Of a stretch of 32,884 bases of DNA, positions 1-7,345 are shown in pieces (position 1 is the stretch's first letter; each line of letters opens with the position of its first letter). The notes under the pieces were generated by a model. The model was not told where the DNA came from, ran no database searches, and saw only the letters and a list, made by a program, of their open reading frames with translations. Origin of the DNA: UBA6345 sp045577635 (GTDB lineage Bacteria; Bacillota; Clostridia; Christensenellales; UBA1242). Location of the stretch: the NCBI GenBank assembly GCA_045577635.1, contig JAZNIS010000054.1, forward strand, positions 1 to 32,884, given 5' to 3'. The translations under genes and the position numbers were made by a program.

Positions 1-2
1 AA

Positions 3-560
3 GAAATTGTTGAAAAAAGTTTTAGTGGAAACTTTATTATTGTAGGTTTTTTAATAACTGCAATAATTTTAGCAGTTTCGCAAATTGTTAGAAATAAACA
101 CAATACTAATAACAATTTAGCAAAAACCACAGAGTTTATGACAATAAGTGATAGTATAATAAATTTAAACATTAATTATAAACAAGCATTGTTAATAGGT
201 GTAATGCAGGGTGTTGCAGTGTTTCCGGGCATAAGCCGAAGTGGTAGTACAATAGCAACGGGTTTAATTTGTGGTGTTAATAAAAAGGATTCGGCTGACT
301 TTTCTTTTTTACTTTCAATACCAATTATTGTTGCTGGAATGTTGTTTGAGTTGTTAGAAATTTTTACGGGAAATGTTGTTGTAACAATTCCGGCAATAAC
401 ATTATCAGTTGGATTTTTATTTAGTTTTGTTAGTGGACTGTTAAGCATAAAATTAATGTTAAAATTTGTTAAAAATAAAAATTTAATTTGGTTTAGTGTT
501 TATTTAATTTTGTTAAGTTTATTTTTAATTTTAAATATGTTTGTGTTTAAATTGTTTTAA
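3..560 (+). CDS. uppP: Undecaprenyl-diphosphatase UppP (BacA), 5'-truncated by window edge
   Basis: An open frame runs from the left edge to a TAA; 185 residues are visible and the N-terminus lies outside. UppP dephosphorylates undecaprenyl diphosphate in the membrane, recycling the lipid carrier for peptidoglycan and other envelope polymers, and confers basal bacitracin resistance. The signature PGISRSGST is present shortly after position 220, followed by a run of hydrophobic segments (roughly 295-360, 390-450 and 490-555) matching the C-terminal membrane bundle of the family. The ATG at 138 is internal: the frame upstream of it already encodes a hydrophobic helix with no stop. The gene ends 52 bases before argS with no clear terminator between, so read-through into argS is possible. 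Confidence 0.93.
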   Translation, partial: EIVEKSFSGNFIIVGFLITAIILAVSQIVRNKHNTNNNLAKTTEFMTISDSIINLNINYKQALLIGVMQGVAVFPGISRSGSTIATGLICGVNKKDSADFSFLLSIPIIVAGMLFELLEIFTGNVVVTIPAITLSVGFLFSFVSGLLSIKLMLKFVKNKNLIWFSVYLILLSLFLILNMFVFKLF

Positions 561-612
561 ATTATTTTTATATGTGTTATTATTTAAAGTAATAAATTTT
601 AAGGATAAAATA

Positions 613-2322
613 ATGAATTTAAAAACAGAAATACTTAACGAAATAAAATTAATGAATTTGTCGGTTGACTTAACTGCTTACGAAAAAATGTTTGTTTTAA
701 GTTCCGATATTAAAAACGGTGATGTTTGTTTGCCATGTTTTCCACTTGCAAAGGAATTAAAAACTTCTCCTATGCAAATTGCAGCAAATGTTAGTGCCGA
801 CATTAATGGACAACTAACCGAAACAAGTTTAATTGAAAAGGTTGAAGCTGTTAATGGATATTTAAACATTTTTACAAAAAGAGAAATTGTTGCTAACCGT
901 ATTGCAAAAGAAATTTTAACTGAACAAGAAAATTTTGGTAAGGCAAACACTTTTAACGGACAAACAGTTGTTTTAGATTATTCAAGTGTTAACCTTGCAA
1001 AATATATGCACATTGGTCATTTAAAAACAACCATTATTGGTTTGGTTATGAAAAACATTTGTGCAAACTTGGGTTACAACACAGTTTCTATTAACTATGT
1101 TGGTGACTATGGCACACCTTTTGGAAAAATGATTACTGCATTTAAAAGATGGGGTAACAGAGAAGAAGTTGAAGCTAAAGGTGTTGATGCTGTTCAGGAT
1201 TTGTATGTTAAGTTTAATAAAGAAGCAGATAACGATGAAAGTTTAAATGACGAAGCTAGAGCTTGGTTTAAAAAAATGGAAGAAGGCGATAAAGAAGCAC
1301 TTGAACTTTCTAGTTGGATTATTGAACTTTGCAGAGGTGAAGTTGAACGACTTTGTGGTGAACTTGGTGCTTACTTTGATAGTTGGAGAGGCGAAAGTTA
1401 CTATTCTGATAAAATGCAAGCAGTTGTTGATGAGTTAGAATCAAAAGGTTTAACCAAAATTAGTGAAGGTGCAACTGTTGTTGATTTAGAAGAATATGGT
1501 TTAGGAATTGCCTTAATTCAAAAAAGCGATGGAACAAGTTTATATTTAACTCGTGACCTTGCAGCAGTTGAAGATAGATATAATAACTATAAGTTTGATA
1601 AAGCAATTTATGTAACAGATGTTGCACAAAAATTACACTTTAAACAATTATTTAAAATTGTTGAATTGTTAGAAAAACCTTATGCTGGAAAACTAGAACA
1701 TTTAGCTTATGGCAGATATAGTTTGCCAACAGGAAAAATTGCAAGCAGAATGGGTAAACAAGCTTTACTTAAAGATTTGTTAGAAGCTGGTATTAACAAA
1801 AGTAAAGAAATTATGGAAGAAAGGGGAACAAAAGTTTCTGATCCAGAACTTGTTTCTAAACAAGTTGCCGTTGGTGCAATTTCTTTTGAAGCTACTAAAT
1901 ATGAAAAAGTAAAAGATACTGTTTATGATATGGAAGCAAGTTTGAATTTTGACGGTGAAACTTCACCATATATGCAATATACTTATGCTAGATGTTGTAG
2001 TATTTTAGAAAAAGCAGGGGTTACAGTTGATTTAAACAGTTTAGATTTTTCGGAATTAGCGAATACAAATAGTTACGAACTTATTAAAATTTTAAACAAA
2101 TTTCCACAAACTGTTGTTGATGCTTACGAAAAACAAGAACCTTGCTTGATTGTTAGATTACTTATGGAAATTGCAAGTGAGTTTAATAAATTTTACACTA
2201 ACAACCGAATTATTGATAATGGAAAAGTTAACAATACAAATTTAGCTGTTGTAAACATGGTTAAAGTTGTTTTTGAAAACGGATTTAAAATTGTTAACAT
2301 TCCTGCTATTTCAAAAATGTAA
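613..2322 (+). CDS. argS: Arginyl-tRNA synthetase
   Basis: A class I aminoacyl-tRNA synthetase that charges tRNA-Arg in the cytoplasm; 569 residues from the chosen start, normal for the family. The HIGH signature is intact (residues 133-136, within KYMHIGHLKTT), an N-terminal tRNA-binding domain precedes it, and the C-terminal DALR-type anticodon-binding domain begins near the YARCC stretch. The KMSKS-region is diverged (ASRMGKQALL), common in ArgRS. The frame is open back to an ATG at 541 inside uppP, but ATG 613 is preceded by AAGGAT at good spacing and starts a normal ArgRS N-terminus, so it is preferred. No T-box leader is seen. A strong hairpin terminator follows directly. Confidence 0.96.
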   Translation: MNLKTEILNEIKLMNLSVDLTAYEKMFVLSSDIKNGDVCLPCFPLAKELKTSPMQIAANVSADINGQLTETSLIEKVEAVNGYLNIFTKREIVANRIAKEILTEQENFGKANTFNGQTVVLDYSSVNLAKYMHIGHLKTTIIGLVMKNICANLGYNTVSINYVGDYGTPFGKMITAFKRWGNREEVEAKGVDAVQDLYVKFNKEADNDESLNDEARAWFKKMEEGDKEALELSSWIIELCRGEVERLCGELGAYFDSWRGESYYSDKMQAVVDELESKGLTKISEGATVVDLEEYGLGIALIQKSDGTSLYLTRDLAAVEDRYNNYKFDKAIYVTDVAQKLHFKQLFKIVELLEKPYAGKLEHLAYGRYSLPTGKIASRMGKQALLKDLLEAGINKSKEIMEERGTKVSDPELVSKQVAVGAISFEATKYEKVKDTVYDMEASLNFDGETSPYMQYTYARCCSILEKAGVTVDLNSLDFSELANTNSYELIKILNKFPQTVVDAYEKQEPCLIVRLLMEIASEFNKFYTNNRIIDNGKVNNTNLAVVNMVKVVFENGFKIVNIPAISKM

Positions 2323-2324
2323 TA

Positions 2325-2356
2325 AAAAAAGAACAGAATTAATCTGTTCTTTTTTA
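2325..2356. terminator. Bidirectional intrinsic terminator, argS / 2361-2837
   Basis: Inverted repeat AAGAACAGA / TCTGTTCTT with a short AT loop, A-rich on the left and T-rich on the right, so it can end transcription from both convergent genes. Confidence 0.85.
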
Positions 2357-2360
2357 TTTG

Positions 2361-2837
2361 TTATTTAATAATTCTTAAATCCCACATCCAAGGAGTAGTT
2401 GTTTCTTTACCTTTTAATGTAGAGTAAATCATATAAATTTTTGTAATTGTTGTTAAAATTAAAAGTCCTGAACCAAGTAAAACAAAAATAATTAATAATG
2501 CATGCCAAGAAGCAACTGCTGGTTTAGCCAAAGCACCAATTAAAAGTAAAATTAAACCAACTGCATCAAAAATGTTAATTTCTAAACCTTCGTTTGCATG
2601 ATGTCTAACAAAAGGACTTTGTGAGTTAAGTAAAAGTGGAATAAAGAATAAAATGTAAGCCCACCAAGCATATTTTTTGTTTTCAACAGCATCTTGACTA
2701 GGAACAAATGGTTGAACATCTTTTGTTTTTAAAGCAGTTTCTTTTGTAACAGGTTGAGTGTTTGCAACTTTTTTAGTAAAAGTTCCAACTTTAACTTCTT
2801 CTGTTGTTGTTTCAGGGGTCTTTTTTTCGTTTGCCAT
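2361..2837 (-). CDS. DUF4870/Tic20-like small membrane protein
   Basis: 158 residues. The N-terminal ~55 residues are Thr/Lys-rich and predicted cytoplasmic; three hydrophobic segments follow (about 57-72, 90-115 and 118-145). Between the first two lies FVRHHANEGLEI, which resembles the RxHAxQG motif of the DUF4870/Tic20-like family of small bacterial membrane proteins, whose function is unknown. The start is ATG at 2835-2837, with GGAGG five to six bases upstream; a TTG four codons further up is part of that ribosome binding site. Convergent with argS and divergent from a small zinc-ribbon gene, with which it shares a promoter region carrying a palindrome. Confidence 0.8.
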   Translation of the reverse strand: MANEKKTPETTTEEVKVGTFTKKVANTQPVTKETALKTKDVQPFVPSQDAVENKKYAWWAYILFFIPLLLNSQSPFVRHHANEGLEINIFDAVGLILLLIGALAKPAVASWHALLIIFVLLGSGLLILTTITKIYMIYSTLKGKETTTPWMWDLRIIK

Positions 2838-2892
2838 AATATCCTCCAAATATTAAGCATAAAATTAAAATTAATTCAAAAACTAATTTTGC

Positions 2893-2913
2893 TTAACTAT
2901 ATTTTATAGTTAA
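2893..2913. promoter_or_regulatory. Palindromic operator candidate between divergent genes
   Basis: Perfect 9-bp inverted repeat TTAACTATA / TATAGTTAA separated by TTT. It lies just downstream of the minus-strand -10 box (2914-2919) and overlaps the likely plus-strand -35 (TTAACT, 2893-2898), where a repressor would block both directions. The binding factor is unknown. Confidence 0.5.
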
Positions 2914-2943
2914 AGTATATATTAAAAAAGGACAAATTGTAAA
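2914..2943 (-). promoter_or_regulatory. Promoter of the DUF4870-like gene
   Basis: On the minus strand: -35 TTTACA (2938-2943), 18-base spacer, -10 TATACT (2914-2919). An opposing plus-strand candidate is TTAACT (2893-2898), 17 bases, TATATA (2916-2921). Confidence 0.6.
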
Positions 2944-3105
2944 ATGTTTTTAAATCAAAAATCCTTCGTAAATTTATATGGTGTAACTTGCACAAATTGT
3001 GGAAAACTGTTAACAACCGATGAAGAACTTTATAATTTTAATTTGTGTAATAGTTGTAGGCATATAATAAACATTCCTTTATCTTATTTTAATAAAAACA
3101 AGTAA
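2944..3105 (+). CDS. Small zinc-ribbon protein (53 aa)
   Basis: A 53-residue frame too short for most gene callers, but well supported: AAAGGA lies 11 bases before the ATG, a promoter candidate lies upstream, and a hairpin terminator begins right after the TAA. It encodes two CxxC knuckles (C16-x2-C19 and C35-x2-C38, within CTNCGK and CNSCRH), the layout of a single zinc ribbon. There is no membrane segment, so it should be cytoplasmic. Function is unknown; such mini-ribbons can bind nucleic acid or act as protein-protein adaptors. It is divergent from the DUF4870-like gene and shares its regulatory region. Confidence 0.72.
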   Translation: MFLNQKSFVNLYGVTCTNCGKLLTTDEELYNFNLCNSCRHIINIPLSYFNKNK

Positions 3106-3138
3106 AAAAATAACAACCATTTTTGGTTGTTATTTTTA
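3106..3138. terminator. Bidirectional terminator between 2944-3105 and 3136-3411
   Basis: TAACAACCA / TGGTTGTTA stem with a four-base loop, A-tract on the left and T-tract on the right, between convergent genes. Confidence 0.85.
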
Positions 3139-3411
3139 TCTGTAACAAATGTTATAAAAATCGTTTGCTGTAAGTTTTCCGTTTGAGTTAAATGGTAAAC
3201 TTGATTTATTTGAATTTTGATTTTTTTCAGTTGTGCTATTGTTGTTATTAATATCTTGATTTGCTTGATTCATAGCATCTTGCACTGCTTTATCGTGTTC
3301 TCTATCTAAACGATCTAGTTCTTTTTGTTTTAATGCAGCAGTAACACCAAAAATTACTGAAAACAAAACTAAAAATACTATTAAAATAATGTTTAATTTT
3401 TTACTAGTCAT
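3136..3411 (-). CDS. Hypothetical membrane-anchored protein (91 aa)
   Basis: A short basic N-terminus (MTSKKLN) is followed by one hydrophobic segment (about residues 7-27), then a charged helical stretch and an Asn/Ser-rich linker to the C-terminus. This fits a type II signal-anchor protein with its C-terminal part outside the membrane. No Lys-rich cleavage context or lipobox is seen. AAAGGA precedes the ATG. I recognise no family. It is convergent with the small zinc-ribbon gene. Confidence 0.65.
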   Translation of the reverse strand: MTSKKLNIILIVFLVLFSVIFGVTAALKQKELDRLDREHDKAVQDAMNQANQDINNNNSTTEKNQNSNKSSLPFNSNGKLTANDFYNICYR

Positions 3412-3646
3412 ATTTTTTTCCTTTAATACTATTATAATAAGTAATTAGGTTAATGTACAACTTAATTTTACATTTTATTTAACACCGTGTCAATACCCTA
3501 AATTTACTGAATTAACTTTTTAATAATTATTTGTTGTGGTAACATATATTATATAAACAATATTAGTTTGGCAGCAAAACAAATTATTATAAATTATAAT
3601 TCAAATAAAAACCGATTTGGTTTTGTTTATTAACTGATTGGTTGAA

Positions 3647-4201
3647 ATGGAAAATATGGATAAAAAACTATTAGATGAATACTTGATTAAATTAAAACGG
3701 GGCGATAATGAGGCCTTTGACGGAATATATCACTTAACAAAAAGGGGTGTTTTTTCGTTGGTTTTAAGTATTGTTAAAAATCCATATGCTGCCGAAGATA
3801 TAATGCAAGACACCTATTTAAAAATTAAAGAAAAAATTTTATATTACAAAGATGGAACAAATGGTTATGCATGGATTTTAACCATAGCCCGAAATTTAAG
3901 TTTAAATTATTTAAACAAAAACAATAAAATTGATGTGTTAGACACAACCGAACATGAATATTTAACGGCAGTAACCGATAAAAACTTTGCACGAGATGAT
4001 ATGCCTATTTTTAAAATTGCAAAAAATTGTTTAAACGATTTTGAGTTACAAGTTGTTATTTTATATGCTGTTTATGGATATAAACATAGAGAGATTGCAA
4101 AGATTTTAAATAAGCCACTTGGAAGTGTGCTTTGGACATATAATAACTCTATTAAAAAATTACAAAAAGTATTAAAAAAGGAGGAAAAACATGAATCGTA
4201 A
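3647..4201 (+). CDS. ECF-type RNA polymerase sigma factor
   Basis: 184 residues from ATG 3647 (alternatives: TTG 3638, ATG 3656; none has a strong ribosome binding site). Region 2 is seen as an acidic AEDIMQDTYLKI helix followed by a W-containing -10 recognition segment (YAWILTIARNLSLNY); region 4 is a C-terminal helix-turn-helix (YGYKHREIAKILNKPLGSV). The region 3 linker is missing, as in ECF sigma factors, and the protein is much shorter than a SigI. The next gene, an RsgI-like membrane anti-sigma factor, overlaps it by 11 bases, so the pair is almost certainly an operon in which the sigma is held at the membrane until a cell-surface signal arrives. Its regulon cannot be read from the window. 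Confidence 0.9.
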   Translation: MENMDKKLLDEYLIKLKRGDNEAFDGIYHLTKRGVFSLVLSIVKNPYAAEDIMQDTYLKIKEKILYYKDGTNGYAWILTIARNLSLNYLNKNNKIDVLDTTEHEYLTAVTDKNFARDDMPIFKIAKNCLNDFELQVVILYAVYGYKHREIAKILNKPLGSVLWTYNNSIKKLQKVLKKEEKHES

Positions 4202-5633
4202 AAACTTGTTAAACAGATTAAAGTTAGAAATTGAAGATAGTTTGCCAGATAGTAACAAAGTGTTAAACAAGGTAAAATCTAAAAAGGTAGAAAAAGACCT
4301 AAAACCTGTTTATGAAGCCATTAACTCTAATGGCACTGTTGCAATAAAAACAAAGCAAAATATTATGTTTATTTCTGGAATTATGGTTTTAACAATGTTA
4401 TTATTTACTTTGTTTTTAATCTTCCTTCCTGTTTTAAACAAAATGTTATATCCTGAAAAAAATATAGTTACAAAGTTTGGTATAGATATTAATCCAAGCA
4501 TTGATTTAATGCTAGATGAAAACGATTCGGTTGTGGTGTGTTTAGCAAAAAACAAACATGCACAATTATTAATTGGTGATGAAAATTTTATTGGTAAAAA
4601 TGTTAACGATGTTGTTGAAAGGGTTGTTACACTTGCAACAATAGCAGGTTATATTGATCCAAATGTTGAACCAACAGAAATTAGTAATGCAGTTTTAATT
4701 TCTGCTATTAATGAAGATGATTCTAAACAACGAAAACTTTTAGAAAATGCAAAAGATATAATTAAAAATTTTTATTTAACAAATCAAATTTATGGTGTTG
4801 TTTTAACTGAATTTGATTCCAAGCAAGAACTTGTTGATATGGTATGCTCGTTAGAATATGATTTAACCGAAGAAGAGCAAATAAATTTAAAAAATGAAAG
4901 TGTTAAAAATTTAAACAAACGACTTTGTGAAAATTATATTAATTTAAAAAGAAGGTTTAAAAGTGATTTTGTTTTAGAGGAATTATTTTGTCACATTTCG
5001 CCTATTAACAACACTTTTAACAGTAAACGAACCGAAGCAAAAATTAAATTAACGGAATTTGAACAAAAACTAAACAATTTTGAAACCACTTGGAATACAG
5101 AAACTGCCTTGTGTGAAGATAAAGTTAATTATTTTGAAACAAAATTAGTGTCTTTAAGAAATCAACTTGCAACAGTAGAAAGTTTACAAGAAAAAGCTGC
5201 TTTACAAATAGAAATTGCAAGACATGAAAGGTTTTTGTTAGATGCAAAAGAAGAACTTGAAGGCAGAGAAGTTAATGGTTTAAAATTTCAAGAATATAAA
5301 CAACTTTTAAACAAACAAATAAGCCAATATAAGGAAAATATTAATAATTTTAGATCTCAATGCCTATCGCAAATTGAACAAGAATTAAAAATTGTTAAGG
5401 AAAAGTTTAACACCTTAAAAGGTTTAATGAGTTCTAGAAAAGATGAGTTAATTAAAAATAACGAAGCTGTTTTAAATGAACACTTTAAAAATATGGGTAA
5501 TTATAACGATTTTTATAATAGCTATTTAACATGGGTAAATGATTTAGCTATAAAGGTTGAAAAGTTTAGAACAGAGTGGTCGCAAAACAAAACAAATTGG
5601 GAACACAGTTTTGAAAATTATGTTAAATTTTAG
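4191..5633 (+). CDS. RsgI-like transmembrane anti-sigma factor with coiled-coil ectodomain
   Basis: 480 residues, ATG overlapping the sigma stop codon, with GGAGG inside the end of the sigma gene (translational coupling). Order: ~56 cytoplasmic residues (sigma-binding, by position), one membrane helix (57-82), then the RsgI-type juxtamembrane domain with DINPSIDL at 99-106, then a helical, Glu/Lys/Gln-rich region (about 270-475) that looks like a long coiled coil. In studied RsgI proteins the Asn-Pro bond of this motif is cut autoproteolytically and the outer domain is the sensor; here the bond would be N101-P102. RsgI sensors of cellulolytic clostridia carry carbohydrate-binding modules; this one does not. 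Pairing with an ECF rather than a SigI sigma is less usual. Confidence 0.85.
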   Translation: MNRKNLLNRLKLEIEDSLPDSNKVLNKVKSKKVEKDLKPVYEAINSNGTVAIKTKQNIMFISGIMVLTMLLFTLFLIFLPVLNKMLYPEKNIVTKFGIDINPSIDLMLDENDSVVVCLAKNKHAQLLIGDENFIGKNVNDVVERVVTLATIAGYIDPNVEPTEISNAVLISAINEDDSKQRKLLENAKDIIKNFYLTNQIYGVVLTEFDSKQELVDMVCSLEYDLTEEEQINLKNESVKNLNKRLCENYINLKRRFKSDFVLEELFCHISPINNTFNSKRTEAKIKLTEFEQKLNNFETTWNTETALCEDKVNYFETKLVSLRNQLATVESLQEKAALQIEIARHERFLLDAKEELEGREVNGLKFQEYKQLLNKQISQYKENINNFRSQCLSQIEQELKIVKEKFNTLKGLMSSRKDELIKNNEAVLNEHFKNMGNYNDFYNSYLTWVNDLAIKVEKFRTEWSQNKTNWEHSFENYVKF

Positions 5634-5726
5634 TTTTTATTAATATAATTTGTTGTTTTTTAAAAATAAAATTAAAAAAATTAAAAAACTTTTTAAATTT
5701 TCCAATAAAAAATAAAAAGTATTTGT

Positions 5727-5823
5727 TATATTAGTGATGCGAGATAAATTTCTTGCATCCATAAATCCCTTTTAGCCAAAACATAAAAATGTCAACTTAT
5801 AGGTTGGCATTTTTATGTTTTTT
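5727..5823 (+). ncRNA. Candidate small RNA or structured 3' UTR
   Basis: An extended -10 (TGTTATATT, 5724-5732) lies just before a 9-bp hairpin (GATGCGAGA / TCTTGCATC, one G-U pair), a short linker and a strong terminator. This could be a free RNA of about 85 bases or simply the structured tail of the sigma operon transcript. No known RNA family is recognised and no -35 box is evident. Confidence 0.3.
5778..5823 (+). terminator. Strong intrinsic terminator before serS leader
   Basis: A 19-bp stem with one G-U pair (arms 5778-5796 and 5803-5821), a six-base loop TTATAG, and a T-run at its end. Confidence 0.85.
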
Positions 5824-5867
5824 GTGTTTGTTTTACTATATTTTAATACTATGTATTAAATTTTAAG

Positions 5868-5896
5868 TTGTAATTTCGCTTTTTATGGGTTATACT
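5868..5896 (+). promoter_or_regulatory. serS promoter
   Basis: -35 TTGTAA (5868-5873), 17-base spacer, -10 TATACT (5891-5896). Transcription would start near 5903, giving a serS leader of roughly 145 bases. Confidence 0.75.
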
Positions 5897-5927
5897 TTTA
5901 TTAGCGACATTTTAAAAGGAACAAATT

Positions 5928-5984
5928 ATGTTTATTAAAATTAAGTGTTTTGCAAAAAGAGTTAATATTTCCCGTAAGGGATAA
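5928..5984 (+). CDS. Possible serS leader peptide (18 aa)
   Basis: ATG at 5928 follows AAAAGGA at ideal spacing, only ~25 bases from the predicted transcription start; the frame ends at TAA after 18 codons, within a small TCCC/GGGA hairpin. The peptide (MFIKIKCFAKRVNISRKG) is basic and has a single serine codon, so a classic serine-starvation attenuator is not obvious. Downstream, GGTTA/TAACC and an overlapping AAAGTT/AACTTT plus T-run could form alternative structures. It may equally be a chance frame. Confidence 0.3.
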   Translation: MFIKIKCFAKRVNISRKG

Positions 5985-6049
5985 CTAAATTATGGTTACA
6001 AAGTTAACCAAACTTTTTTACACTTATTTTAAAAACAGGAGAAAACAAA

Positions 6050-7336
6050 ATGATAGATATTAATTTAATTAGAACTAATCCAGAATTAGTTAAAGAAAAT
6101 ATGAAGAAAAAATTTCAACATAATAAACTTGAATATGTTGATAAAGTTATTGAACTAGATACTAAAAATCGTGCTTTAAAAGCAGAAGGTGATGAACTTC
6201 GTTCAAGCCGTAATAAATTAAGTGGTCAAATTGGCTTACTTATGAAAGAAAAAAAATTAGAAGAAGCAAACGAAATTAAGGCACAAGTTGTTAAAAATAA
6301 CAACCGTATTGCTGAAATTGAAAAAGAAGAAGCTGTTTTAGTTGAAGAAATTAAAAAGTTGATGATGACAATTCCTAACATTATTGACAAAACTGTTCCT
6401 ATTGGAAAAGATGATAGCGAAAATGTTGAAATTGAAAAATTTGGCGAACCAACTGTTCCTAATTTTGAAATTCCTTATCATGCTGATATTTTGGCTAAAA
6501 TTGGTGGTTTAGATAAAGACAGTGCTGGCAGAACAAGTGGTAATGGTTTTTATTATTTAATGGGTGATGCAGCAAGATTAGTTACTGCCATGATTAACTA
6601 TGCCAGAGATTATATGATTAACAAAGATTTTACTTATTGCATTCCACCATTTATGATTAGAAGCGATGTTGTTAATGGTGTTATGAGTTTTGCTGAAATG
6701 AATGCTATGATGTATAAAATTGAAGGTGAAGATTTATTTTTAATTGGTACTAGTGAACATAGTATGATTGGTAAATTTAAAGACCAAATTATTAAAGAAA
6801 CCGAACTTCCTATAACCATGACTTCTTATAGTCCATGTTTCAGGAAAGAAGTTGGAGCTCATGGTATTGAAGAAAGAGGAATTTACAGAGTTCATCAATT
6901 TGAAAAACAAGAAATGATTGTTATTTGCAAACCAGAAGATAGTATGGAATGGTATAACAAAATGTGGGCTTATACCGTAGAAATTTTCCGTGGTTTAAAC
7001 ATTCCTGTTAGAACTTTGGAATGTTGCAGTGGCGATTTAGCAGATTTAAAAGTTAAAAGCTGTGATGTTGAAGCTTGGAGCCCAAGACAACAAAAATATT
7101 TTGAAGTTGGTTCTTGTTCAACTTTAGGTGATGCACAAGCTAGAAGATTAGGTATTAGAGCAAAAGGTGAAAAAGGTAATTATTATTTACACACTTTAAA
7201 TAATACTGTTTTAGCATCAACCAGAGCATTAATTGCATTCCTTGAAAATAACTTAAACGAAGACGGAAGCATTAATATTCCTGCTGCTCTTCAACCATAT
7301 ATGGGTGGAAAAACAAGGATTGAAGTAAAAAAATAA
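6050..7336 (+). CDS. serS: Seryl-tRNA synthetase
   Basis: 428 residues, typical length. A class II synthetase that charges tRNA-Ser (and tRNA-Sec where present). The N-terminal ~110 residues form the long Lys/Glu-rich coiled-coil arm that grips the tRNA-Ser variable arm. Class II motif 2 is intact near residue 263 (CFRKEVGAHGIEERGIYRVH) and motif 3 near 384 (NNTVLASTRALIAFLENN). AGGAG precedes the ATG. It is the first main gene of a two-gene unit with the downstream kinase, whose ribosome binding site overlaps the serS stop codon. Expression probably starts from the promoter at 5868-5896 and passes through a structured leader. Confidence 0.97.
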   Translation: MIDINLIRTNPELVKENMKKKFQHNKLEYVDKVIELDTKNRALKAEGDELRSSRNKLSGQIGLLMKEKKLEEANEIKAQVVKNNNRIAEIEKEEAVLVEEIKKLMMTIPNIIDKTVPIGKDDSENVEIEKFGEPTVPNFEIPYHADILAKIGGLDKDSAGRTSGNGFYYLMGDAARLVTAMINYARDYMINKDFTYCIPPFMIRSDVVNGVMSFAEMNAMMYKIEGEDLFLIGTSEHSMIGKFKDQIIKETELPITMTSYSPCFRKEVGAHGIEERGIYRVHQFEKQEMIVICKPEDSMEWYNKMWAYTVEIFRGLNIPVRTLECCSGDLADLKVKSCDVEAWSPRQQKYFEVGSCSTLGDAQARRLGIRAKGEKGNYYLHTLNNTVLASTRALIAFLENNLNEDGSINIPAALQPYMGGKTRIEVKK

Positions 7337-7345
7337 GGATAAAAT

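Larger units (their letters stand above)
5634..6049 (+). other. Intergenic region: sigma operon end, possible small RNA, serS leader
   Basis: A 416-base stretch between the anti-sigma gene and serS. It holds a hairpin (5736-5759), a long terminator (5778-5823), a consensus promoter (5868-5896), an 18-codon frame with its own ribosome binding site (5928-5984), and short inverted repeats before serS. No T-box consensus is present. Confidence 0.8.

Noticed and set aside
541..612. Longer N-terminus for argS
   Set aside because: Overlaps the end of uppP, has no ribosome binding site and adds a hydrophobic stretch foreign to ArgRS.
5634..6049. T-box riboswitch in front of serS
   Set aside because: No AGGGTGGNACCGCG-like T-box sequence, no specifier stem; the terminator at 5778-5823 lies before the serS promoter, not after it. 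argS likewise has no such leader.
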